Positions 55,188 through 62,923 of a stretch of DNA of 64,000 bases are shown piece after piece. The notes below the pieces were generated by a model that had not been told where the DNA came from, did not search any database, and saw only the letters and a program-made list of their open reading frames with translations. The position numbers and the translations under genes were made by a program. Numbering within the stretch: position 1 is the first letter of the stretch; each line of letters opens with the position of its first letter. This stretch comes from Pseudooceanicola antarcticus (GTDB lineage: Bacteria; Pseudomonadota; Alphaproteobacteria; Rhodobacterales; Rhodobacteraceae), in the NCBI RefSeq assembly GCF_900215355.1, contig NZ_OBEA01000007.1, positions 124,001-188,000 on the forward strand. Direction: 5' to 3'.

Positions 55188-56156
55188 TCAGAGCAAGGCC
55201 CTGGATTGCAGATCGCGCCACTGCCGTGGTGGCAGGCCGATCCGGCGGCGGAAGGCGGCGGTAAAGTTGCTGACGCTGGAATAGCCAAGCTCGTCTGCAA
55301 TGGCCTTGATCGGCTTGCCCGCCAGCAAGCTGCGGCGCGCCAACTCCAGGCGCAGGATATCCGCGCCCTGCAGCAGCGTATGTCCATGCACCTCGCGGTA
55401 GGCAAGGGCCAGGCGGCGAACCGGCAGACCGAGGCTTAGGGCCAGTTCGGTCGGCCCCGGCGGAGACGCACCGGCAGCGGCCATGCGCGCATGGGCCTCC
55501 TGCGCCGCACGGATTTCATGCGGCGCGAGGCCGACCGGTCGCCCCTCCTCGGCCAGGGCCTCAAGATGATGCGACAGCACCAGCAGCGCCGCCCCCTCCA
55601 CCAGCCGGTTGCGCAGCGGTCCACGGCTGGCCAGCGCATCGCGCACTGTCTCTCGCAGGTGGTTCGGCAAAGGGGCCGGACGATGGTAGCTGCCGCGCGC
55701 GGCCCGACGCAGAACCGCGCGAACGGGGCGCGGCACATCCGCCCCGAACCAACGCTCTATCGCCTCGAAGGAGGCCTCGACGCCGAAGCCCTCGCTGATC
55801 GCATCGGGAAAATGGAAGTTCATCGCCGGCGCTCCGGGACTGATCAGCCCCGCAAGCTCGCTATCCACCTGGGTGCCGCAGGTCATCTCGGCGCGGAAAC
55901 CTCCGATCAACGGGACTTGCGTGAACAGGTAGTCGGTGCCCCTGGCCCCGGTGACCTCGACCGTATGGTTGGGGTCCGGAGACTGTATCCGGGTCACGCT
56001 CCAGAAGAGTCCGCCGGCCGCCGGCGCGGCGACCTGGCTATGAGCCATGTCGATCTCTCCGGCATGCACCTTGGCCTGCCCATCGGCGTCGATGTAGAAA
56101 GCGCCCCGTTCCGACGGTGCGGCGCGCCCCGTTCGTTCCGAACTGCGACCTGTCAT
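55188..56156 (-). CDS. AraC-family transcriptional regulator
   Basis: A 322-residue regulator with a C-terminal double helix-turn-helix: LALSLGLPVRRLALAYREVHG and IKAIADELGYSSVSNFTAAFRRRIGLPPRQWR (about 285-316). The N-terminal effector domain is unassigned (FEAIERWFG region). The ATG at 56156 has GGGGAG five bases upstream; an in-frame start at 56171 is weaker. The gap upstream holds a 16-bp tandem repeat array that could be its binding site. The neighbour SDR is in the same direction. Confidence 0.9.
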   Translation of the reverse strand: MTGRSSERTGRAAPSERGAFYIDADGQAKVHAGEIDMAHSQVAAPAAGGLFWSVTRIQSPDPNHTVEVTGARGTDYLFTQVPLIGGFRAEMTCGTQVDSELAGLISPGAPAMNFHFPDAISEGFGVEASFEAIERWFGADVPRPVRAVLRRAARGSYHRPAPLPNHLRETVRDALASRGPLRNRLVEGAALLVLSHHLEALAEEGRPVGLAPHEIRAAQEAHARMAAAGASPPGPTELALSLGLPVRRLALAYREVHGHTLLQGADILRLELARRSLLAGKPIKAIADELGYSSVSNFTAAFRRRIGLPPRQWRDLQSRALL

Positions 56157-56340
56157 CCGAGCTCCCCTCACGCAGCGCCATTGCTGCCCCGGCAGCCCTA
56201 GGGTGCGGGTCAGGATATTCTCAACGTTTCTCGCCCATTAGCCACGAAGTAAAGCGATGTGGACGAGAGAAACCGGGGACATCCCCCTCGCCTTGATTTT
56301 AGGTCACACCCGGCAGGCGTCCAGCGCCCTGCGCCGAGAG

Positions 56341-56414
56341 CGCAATTGCCGATGAAGCGGGCACCGGATGACGCGGTCACCGGATAAAGCGGACACGGGA
56401 TAAAGCCGACACGG
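56341..56414. repeat. Tandem array of a 16-bp repeat
   Basis: Three clear head-to-tail units of 16 bases occupy 56357-56404 (consensus GCGGNCACCGGATAAA), followed by a partial fourth unit to 56414 and preceded by a degenerate unit (56341-56356). It lies in the 291-base gap between the SDR stop and the AraC start, 185-258 bases upstream of the latter. Direct repeats are typical targets of AraC-family proteins, but their role here is unproven. Nothing else is recognisable in this gap. Confidence 0.8.
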
Positions 56415-56447
56415 GCCCGCGGCTGGCCAATCTCCGCGTCCCCTGCC

Positions 56448-57200
56448 CTAGAGCTTGTTGATCGAGTTCCCGCCATCCGCGATCATTGCGGTCCCGGTCA
56501 CGAAGGAGGCGTGATCGGACAGGAGAAAGAGCGCCGCCTGGGCGATCTCGGATGGATCCGCCATGCGCTTCAGCGCGTGGAACCCGCGCACGACCTCGTG
56601 GAAACCGGCATCCTCTCCGGCCATCGCCGTCAGGGTGCCTCCGGGCAGGAGCGCATTGACGCGGATGTTCTCGGGCCCATGTTCCGCCGCCAGGACCTGG
56701 GTCATGCCGATCAGGCCCGCCTTTGCCGCCGCATAGGCGCCCATGCCAGGCAGCCCGATCGTATGTCCGACGAAGGAGGACGTGAAGACGATCGAGCCGC
56801 CGCCGCGTCTGCGCATCGCCGGTATCTGGTGCCTTGCCGCGTGGAAGCCGCTGTCGAGGTTCACCGCCATCACCTTTTGCCAGTTGTCCTCATCCATGTC
56901 GGGGATAGGTCCCATGTCTCCTGTTGTGCCGGCGTTGTTGAACGCCCCATCAAGGCCACCGAAGCGCTCTTCGGCGCGTCTCACCAGGGCTTCTGCGTAG
57001 CTGCTTTCTGCAACGTCCCCGGCGATGAAATCTGCCTCGCCACCGTCGGCCAGGATCTCGTTGGCGGTCTTCTCGAGCAGTTCAGCCCGGCGCGCACCAA
57101 GGACAAGCCTCGCACCCTCTGCGGCGAAAATCCTTGCTGCCGCCGCTCCGATACCGCTGCTCGCGCCGGTGATGATGATTGTCTTGCCTTCAAGTCGCAT
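56448..57200 (-). CDS. Short-chain dehydrogenase/reductase
   Basis: A 250-residue classical SDR. Cofactor motif ITGASSGIGAAAA (10-22), NNAG (about 89-92), catalytic Ser in FTSSFVG (about 141) and YAAAK (about 155-159). The C-terminal IADGGNS is typical. Arg residues after the second strand (LGARRAELL) suggest NADP preference. The substrate is unknown. It has GGAGACGG before the ATG and lies upstream of the AraC gene in the same direction. Confidence 0.9.
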   Translation of the reverse strand: MRLEGKTIIITGASSGIGAAAARIFAAEGARLVLGARRAELLEKTANEILADGGEADFIAGDVAESSYAEALVRRAEERFGGLDGAFNNAGTTGDMGPIPDMDEDNWQKVMAVNLDSGFHAARHQIPAMRRRGGGSIVFTSSFVGHTIGLPGMGAYAAAKAGLIGMTQVLAAEHGPENIRVNALLPGGTLTAMAGEDAGFHEVVRGFHALKRMADPSEIAQAALFLLSDHASFVTGTAMIADGGNSINKL

Positions 57201-57514
57201 GTCCGTCTCCGCTGCTGATGTGTCTGGACATGCCTAGGCGGTGCCTGGCCGCACGAGCGACCCGCTTCCTGCGCATTCGCCCCTGCGGGCGACGCGCGCT
57301 CAACAGAAAAACAGCGTTTCTCAATAGTCTGGGCGCATGCGGGCGGCGCGGACGATGGCTATGCTGCGCGACGAAATGGATGCCGGCACCAAGCGAGGCC
57401 GGCCAAGCCACATCGTGACAGGTCCTCTGCCTGCCGCCCTGCCATGGGTGGCAACCTGCCCGCGCCCGTCGCGGAGCGGGTCCTCTGGACCTGTCTCACA
57501 ACCAGGGAATCGTG
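57201..57514. other. Divergent intergenic region between the SDR and autotransporter genes
   Basis: About 314 bases with no credible gene. It should contain both promoters, but I could not place confident -35/-10 boxes. A small hairpin GGTCC-TCT-GGACC (57479-57491) lies in the autotransporter leader, 24 bases before its start. Confidence 0.35.
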
Positions 57515-60500
57515 ATGTCTTCCATCTGTTCACTCTCGCACCGGCCCCCTCAGAAGGCCTCAGCCTCATCCCGCCGGACGGGCCTGTCCCTGCGTGCCTG
57601 CCTGGCCGGTCTGCTGCTGGCGATCCTGCTGCCCGACGCGGCCCTGGCCGAGGCCCGCCCGCGCTGCCACGACCCGGCCGATGCGGGGACCATGGGACAG
57701 ACCCGCTGCGAGGGGGATTCCATCGTCACCGATCGCGCGGAACTGGTCGCGGGGGCCACCATTGTGCGAGGGTTGCCGGGGCAACCGGACAACTTCGACG
57801 GGGTCACCCTTGCTGGGACCATTCCCGACTGGCGCCCACTGTGGAGCACCGCAGGTGTGGCGGCACCCGTCGTGACCGGGGTCCGGGGGCTGACGCCCGA
57901 CGGGTACTACCGCAAGGGAGAGACCATCGAGATCGCGGTCGACTTCGACATGCCCGTCACTGTCGATACCGGCGGCGGCACCCCATTCCTCTACTTGAAC
58001 TACATCTATACAGCGCCGCCCCTTCCCACGGCCGAATTCGACCGGATGCAGGGAGACAGCACATTGGTCTTCACTTTCGAGGTCAACGCGGTGGATAATC
58101 ACGACGCCCTCGACTACCAAGGCACCGATTCGCTGAGCCTCAGAGATGCGGTCATCGCAAGCCTGGCGGGCGTTGCGGCGGATCTGACCCTGCCCGCCCC
58201 CGGCACCGAAGGCTCCCTTTCGGCCAATTCGCGGATCTTTCTCGACCGTTTCCTTCCAACGGTGACCCTGCAGATGCCGGGGGCGCGGCTGAGCTCTCCG
58301 GATGCCTTCGAGTTGACCGCGACCTTCAACGAGCCTGCCATCGACCTTGATACCTCGAAGTTGAAGGTCACCCATGGCGCGGTGACCGGGATCAGCAAGA
58401 CCAGCGACATGGTCTATGCGGTGACGATCACCCCCTCGGGCGAAGGCGATGTGACGGTCGAGGCCGCGGCAGGCCTGGCCACCGACCGGGCCGGCAACCC
58501 CTCGAAGGCCGGCGCGGCGGTGACGGCGCTCCTGGACATCACCCCGCCGGTGATCAGCGGCATGCCCGAGGACATCGAGGTGGACACCCTGCCGGGCGAA
58601 GATCACGCGGTGGTCAGCTGGACGCCGCCCTCGGCCAGCGACGAGCTGGCCCTGGACCGACTGACCGCCTCGCACGCGCCCGGCTCGAGCTTCCCCGCCG
58701 GCACCACGACGGTCAGCTATGTCGCCCTGGACACCACCGGAAACCGCACCGAGGCGAGCTTCAAGATCACCGTCACCGATATCGAGGGCCCGAAGATCAG
58801 CGGCATGCCCGACGATATCGTCACCGACACCGATCCGGGCAAGGACGTCGCCACTGTCACCTGGACAGAGCCCAAGGCCAGCGACAACGTCGAGGTGACC
58901 TCCTTCACCGCGGACCATGCCTCTGGCGATACCTTCCCGCTTGGCACCACCAAGGTCACCTATGTCGCGCTGGATGATGCCGGGATGCGTGCCGAACAGA
59001 GCTTCACCGTCACCGTCGGCGATGCCGAGGCGCCGGTGATCTCGGGCCTGCCAGAGGATATCGAGGTGCCGACCGACCCCGGCGAGAACACCGCGCGTGT
59101 CTCCTGGACAGAGCCCAAGGCCAGCGACAACGTCGGGGTGACCTCCTTCACCGCGGACCATGCCTCTGGCGATACCTTCCCGCTTGGCACCACCACCGTC
59201 ACCTATACCGCCACCGACAGCGCCGGGCTGAAGACCACTGCCAGCTTCCAGGTCACCGTCCAGCGTCGGGGCTACGTGCTGGCTGACACGCAGCTCAGCG
59301 CCTCTCCGGACCGGATCCTGGCCGATGGCCGGGACCAGTCGCTGATAACCGTGACGCTTTACGATGACGTGGGATATCCGCTGGGCTACGGCGGCGCCGA
59401 GGTCGCGCTTGAGACCACGCTCGGCAGCCTCGGCACGGTCAGTGACCTGGGAGACGGGCGCTATACCACGACGCTGACCGCCGGCACCTTCTCGGGGACG
59501 GCGCGGGTCTCGGCGACCGTTGGTGGCCAGGCCGCCACCGAGGGCACCGTGGTCTTCGAGGTCGACACGGATTTCGTGGTCGCAGAAGTGAGCGCGCGCA
59601 GCCGCGCCTTCAGCCAGCGCCGCATCAGCCGCAGCTTCTCGACCCAACCGGGCGGGCTGGGGTTGGACAACCGCCGCAGCGAGACAGCGGGGCTGCGCTT
59701 CGCCGCCGGGCTCGACGCCCAGGGCGGCGGCTTCGCCGGATCGCTGGCCTTTGCCGGGCAGACGGGCTCCCGCCCCTCAGGCCGGTTCAATCTGGACGAC
59801 AGCGACAGCGCGGGGCGGACCGGGGCGCTGGACCTACAGGGCAGCTGGATGGACGCCGAGGGGCGCTGGCACGGCTGGGCGGAACTTGCCTGGAGCCGCC
59901 ACGAGACCGGAGACACCCGCGGCAGCTACGGCGTATTGCACCTGGGTCTCGACCGGCTGATGTCCGAGGACCTGGCGCTTGGCCTGATGCTCAGCCTTGA
60001 CCGGATGGAAGAGACGAGCAGCCCCCATGACCACCAGGACGGCAGTGGCTGGATGGCTGGCCCCTACCTGCTGGCGGAACTGCGCGAGGGGCTGTTCCTC
60101 AGCTCGCGGCTGGCCTTCGGCGCGGCGCGGGACAGCGGCAGCTACGACCTCTACGAGACCGGCACCCCCTGGACCGGCGCGCGCGACAGCCGGCGGGCGC
60201 TGGCCATGGCCGCGCTCTACGGCACGACGGATTGGCGCGGGCTGAGCTTGACCCCGCAGATCGAGCTGGCCTGGGGCGGAGAGCGCATCGGCGCCTTCGC
60301 GGTCAGCGACGGTTTCGGCACGGCCATGGTGCCCGAGAGCGAGGTCTGGGCTGCGCGCCTGGCGCTTTCGACCCGCATCGCCTGGCAGGCAGGTCGCGGC
60401 AGGGCCTGGATCACCCCGGCCCTGCACTGGGACGCCGATTCCGAGAGCACCCCCACCACCGCCTCCGCCGCCCTGGAACTGGGCCTGGCGAGCAGAGCAG

Positions 60501-60601
60501 ACGGTCCCTGGATCAGCGAGGCTTCCCTTTCGGCAGAAGGGCTTGGTGCCGCCGACCGGGAAGCCTGGACCGTCCGCTTGAGCACTGCCGCCCGGTTCTG
60601 A
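57515..60601 (+). CDS. Autotransporter (type Va-like) with HYR repeats and an invasin-type Ig domain
   Basis: A 1028-residue secreted protein. A long signal peptide (1 to about 45, ending ALAEARP) is followed by a unique N-terminal domain, a bacterial Ig-like segment (about 245-340), three HYR domains of 81 residues (about 341-421, 422-502, 503-584), a BIG1/invasin-type Ig domain (about 590-690) and a C-terminal autotransporter beta-barrel (about 700-1028) ending in Phe after an alternating strand (WTVRLSTAARF). It is probably an adhesin displayed on the outer membrane. AGGGA lies six bases before the ATG at 57515; the GTG at 57512 is less likely. Confidence 0.85.
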   Translation: MSSICSLSHRPPQKASASSRRTGLSLRACLAGLLLAILLPDAALAEARPRCHDPADAGTMGQTRCEGDSIVTDRAELVAGATIVRGLPGQPDNFDGVTLAGTIPDWRPLWSTAGVAAPVVTGVRGLTPDGYYRKGETIEIAVDFDMPVTVDTGGGTPFLYLNYIYTAPPLPTAEFDRMQGDSTLVFTFEVNAVDNHDALDYQGTDSLSLRDAVIASLAGVAADLTLPAPGTEGSLSANSRIFLDRFLPTVTLQMPGARLSSPDAFELTATFNEPAIDLDTSKLKVTHGAVTGISKTSDMVYAVTITPSGEGDVTVEAAAGLATDRAGNPSKAGAAVTALLDITPPVISGMPEDIEVDTLPGEDHAVVSWTPPSASDELALDRLTASHAPGSSFPAGTTTVSYVALDTTGNRTEASFKITVTDIEGPKISGMPDDIVTDTDPGKDVATVTWTEPKASDNVEVTSFTADHASGDTFPLGTTKVTYVALDDAGMRAEQSFTVTVGDAEAPVISGLPEDIEVPTDPGENTARVSWTEPKASDNVGVTSFTADHASGDTFPLGTTTVTYTATDSAGLKTTASFQVTVQRRGYVLADTQLSASPDRILADGRDQSLITVTLYDDVGYPLGYGGAEVALETTLGSLGTVSDLGDGRYTTTLTAGTFSGTARVSATVGGQAATEGTVVFEVDTDFVVAEVSARSRAFSQRRISRSFSTQPGGLGLDNRRSETAGLRFAAGLDAQGGGFAGSLAFAGQTGSRPSGRFNLDDSDSAGRTGALDLQGSWMDAEGRWHGWAELAWSRHETGDTRGSYGVLHLGLDRLMSEDLALGLMLSLDRMEETSSPHDHQDGSGWMAGPYLLAELREGLFLSSRLAFGAARDSGSYDLYETGTPWTGARDSRRALAMAALYGTTDWRGLSLTPQIELAWGGERIGAFAVSDGFGTAMVPESEVWAARLALSTRIAWQAGRGRAWITPALHWDADSESTPTTASAALELGLASRADGPWISEASLSAEGLGAADREAWTVRLSTAARF
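58862..59194 (+). repeat. Internal 243-bp HYR repeat with a nearly identical 90-bp block
   Basis: Bases 58862-58951 and 59105-59194 differ at only one position, exactly 243 bases (one HYR unit) apart. The first HYR unit is much more diverged. This suggests recent duplication or gene conversion between units 2 and 3. Confidence 0.9.
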
Positions 60602-60612
60602 GGCAGGCGGTA

Positions 60613-60647
60613 GGTCTGGCGGGGTCCGGGACAGACCCCGCCAGACC
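60613..60647. terminator. Strong bidirectional hairpin after the autotransporter
   Basis: A perfect 14-bp stem GGTCTGGCGGGGTC / GACCCCGCCAGACC with a 7-base loop, 11 bases past the autotransporter stop, with the opposing gene ending at 60719. No T-run, but the stem is the longest perfect one I found in the window. Confidence 0.65.
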
Positions 60648-60718
60648 ACTTGAAGAGAGCCCGCGTTCCAAGATTGCCCCCGCGCCCCGCTCCGATTGGC
60701 CGGGCACGAAGGCGCCGG

Positions 60719-62494
60719 TCACACCACGACGACCCGGAAGCCATTGCCGCGCCAGAACCCGTTGGGTTCAAGGCTGCCACGGTAGATGCCATTGGCCTTG
60801 ACCCGGCCGGACGAGAAACAGCCACCGCGCAGGACCCGGCGCACGGAGGGGGGCGCATCAAGCGCTTCGCGTCCGTCGCAGGCCCAGGGGAAACGGTAGC
60901 TTGGCGTGGCCATGTCATCGCCCCAGAGGGTCGTGCACCACTCCCAGACCTGTCCGGCCATATCCAGGCATCCCACGGGCGAGGCCCCCTCGGGGAAGAG
61001 CCCGACGGTGCAGATGTCGTTGAACCCGGTTTCCTCGTCATTGGCCCGCTCGGCGGCCCAGTCCTCTCCCCAGGGGTAGGTTAGGCCCGAGAGACCGCGC
61101 GCTGCGGCCTCCCATTCCCGTTCCATGGGCAGGCGCACGGTGTCCTGCGGGCCGATGCGGCCTTCGGCGCGCCAGAGAAGGGTCACCCAATCGCAATAGG
61201 CGCGTGCATCGTGCCAGGTCAGATCCGTCGCCGGATGGCTGGCGCGTTCGGGCAGCCGCCCGTTGGCCGTCCGCCATGCGCGGCCGGTCTCCTCGATGAA
61301 GCGAAGATAGGCCCCGCAGGTCACCGGGTAGACGCCGATGCGGAAGGCGGGCAGCGTCACGCAATGCGCAGGTGCGGAATTGGGGTGCAACTCGCCGCCC
61401 ATTTCATAGTCACCCGCCGGCACCGCCACCAGGGCCTCCAGAGGCCGGGGGTCGCCCAGGCGGGCCAGGGCTTCGCCCGCGCGTCGGCGCAACGACGGGG
61501 CCGCGCCGCCTTCGGCAATGGCGCGGGCCAGGGCCGTGGCCATGCCCGGCGCGGTCTCATCGTCCGAGGGCGTCAGGTCGGCGGCGGCCAGCAGCAGCGG
61601 CAGGGAGCCCGTTTCGGCAAGCGCTGCCGCCAGTTTCACATCCGCGCCACGTTCCGCCACCAGAAGCCGCAGGGGACCACCCCAACGGGCGCGGTCGGCG
61701 ACAGTCCGCGCGGCGATCTCGTCGGCCGGAAGACCGGCAAGGGCTGCCGCGTCGCGGGACTCCTGCAACCAGGCATCGGTCACGTCCAGCCTCGCCGCGT
61801 CGGCGAGGTCGAGCGGGCGCCCCTGTGCCAGCGACAGCGCCCAGAGACCGGGCTGCACCCAGGTCTCGGCGCAGGGATCTGCGAGGCCACTGCCCGCAAG
61901 GGCGGCGCGGCGCTCGGGCTTCAGAAGCGGCAGCAGCGCATGGGCACGCAGGTCCGGGTGCAGGCGGATCTCTTCCAAGGCGCCGCTTTCGCAGAGCACC
62001 AGCAGGCGGCCATCAGGGGTCTCGGAGAGCCAGGCCATCGCCTCTTGCACCAGGGCCGAGGGGTCGGCCTCGGCTTCCAGCCCGTCAAGGATCAGCAGCA
62101 CCGGCTCGCCCGCCGTGGCGGCGCGGGAGAGCGCCTTGCCCCCCTGCCCCGGTTCCGACAGGATCGGCAGGGGCAAGCCCGCCTCCCAGACCTGTGGCAG
62201 CACCTGCCCCTCGGGGTTGCGGACCACCGGACGGCAGAGCGCCTCGGGCAGCTGCGACGGGTCGCCCTGCCGCGCCGCGTTCAGGGCCTCTGCCAGCATC
62301 TGCGCCAGGACGGTCTTGCCGCCGCCGCGCGGCGCGTGCAGCAGCTGTGCGCGGTGCATCGAGACCATCTCGGGCGCCGTGAACTGCACGGCGATTTCGG
62401 GCTCGGCCCCATCCGCAAAGACCCGCAGCCCCTTGGCCGCGCGGTCTTCGTGGGTAAAGCCCGCAAGCCGCGGTAGGATTGGAAGCTCGATCAT
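60719..62494 (-). CDS. P-loop ATPase fused to a formylglycine-generating-enzyme-like (SUMF1) domain
   Basis: A 591-residue fusion. The N-terminal NTPase has Walker A APRGGGKT (54-61) and Walker B PVLLILDGLE (131-140). A helical middle ends in a HEAT-like LRRRAGEALARLGDPRP (335-351), a linker often seen before SUMF1 domains in STAND-type proteins. The C-terminal domain (356-591) has FGE landmarks: VPAGDYEMGGE, YPVTCGAYLRFIEETG, TWHDARAYCDW, LPMEREWEAAARG, GQVWEWC, RVLRGG and a terminal GNGFRVV. The active-site Cys pair of true FGE is absent, so it is unlikely to modify sulfatases. It overlaps the VOC gene by four bases (ATGA). Confidence 0.85.
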   Translation of the reverse strand: MIELPILPRLAGFTHEDRAAKGLRVFADGAEPEIAVQFTAPEMVSMHRAQLLHAPRGGGKTVLAQMLAEALNAARQGDPSQLPEALCRPVVRNPEGQVLPQVWEAGLPLPILSEPGQGGKALSRAATAGEPVLLILDGLEAEADPSALVQEAMAWLSETPDGRLLVLCESGALEEIRLHPDLRAHALLPLLKPERRAALAGSGLADPCAETWVQPGLWALSLAQGRPLDLADAARLDVTDAWLQESRDAAALAGLPADEIAARTVADRARWGGPLRLLVAERGADVKLAAALAETGSLPLLLAAADLTPSDDETAPGMATALARAIAEGGAAPSLRRRAGEALARLGDPRPLEALVAVPAGDYEMGGELHPNSAPAHCVTLPAFRIGVYPVTCGAYLRFIEETGRAWRTANGRLPERASHPATDLTWHDARAYCDWVTLLWRAEGRIGPQDTVRLPMEREWEAAARGLSGLTYPWGEDWAAERANDEETGFNDICTVGLFPEGASPVGCLDMAGQVWEWCTTLWGDDMATPSYRFPWACDGREALDAPPSVRRVLRGGCFSSGRVKANGIYRGSLEPNGFWRGNGFRVVVV

Positions 62495-62874
62495 TTGAAC
62501 AGCTTGGCAACGTCCGGGTTGTGGAACCGCTGGATCTCGATCGCGTAGCCTGCCGGGTCCTCGAAGAAGAAGTGCTCGCAGTAGGTGCCGCGCAGGATCT
62601 CGGACAGGCCGGTGACGCCGGCGTCCTTCATCTTGGCGTGCCAGCCCGGCACGTCTTCGGAGACAACGGTCAGCAGCGTCGCGCTCTGCGGTTGGTGCTT
62701 CAGGTGGCCCTTGTTGCCGTCGACGATGCCGAAGTAGGCGTTGCCCGCGATGCGGTAGATCCGCGCCAGGCCCTGGTCGAGCACCAGCTCGAAGCCCAGC
62801 ACGTCCTCGTAGAAGGGGGCCACCGAGTGGATGTCCTCGTAGTAGTAGAAGGTGATCGCGCATTCCTTGAGCAT
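62491..62874 (-). CDS. VOC (glyoxalase/dioxygenase) superfamily protein
   Basis: A 127-residue VOC fold protein with two beta-alpha-beta-beta-beta modules: ITFYYYEDIHSVAPFYEDVLGFEL at the start and EHFFFEDPAGYAIEIQRF at the end, with Glu112 in EIQRF as a typical metal ligand. Substrate unknown; candidates are a lyase, a dioxygenase or a resistance/binding protein. It lies between a peptide-type binding protein (49 bases upstream) and the ATPase-FGE fusion (four-base overlap), so the three form one unit. Confidence 0.85.
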   Translation of the reverse strand: MLKECAITFYYYEDIHSVAPFYEDVLGFELVLDQGLARIYRIAGNAYFGIVDGNKGHLKHQPQSATLLTVVSEDVPGWHAKMKDAGVTGLSEILRGTYCEHFFFEDPAGYAIEIQRFHNPDVAKLFK

Positions 62875-62923
62875 GATCGGGGTCCTTTCGGTCTTGTCTG
62901 TGAACTGGGGGCCGCCACCGCGC

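Noticed and set aside
56357-56414. CRISPR array
   Set aside because: The 16-bp units are directly adjacent without spacers and there are no cas genes nearby.
60719-61400. Diversity-generating retroelement target in the FGE-like C-terminus
   Set aside because: FGE/C-lectin folds are common DGR targets, but no reverse transcriptase, template repeat or Asn-rich variable C-terminus is visible in the window.
60719-62494. Genuine sulfatase-activating formylglycine-generating enzyme
   Set aside because: No sulfatase gene is near, the catalytic Cys pair is missing, and the domain is fused to a P-loop NTPase.
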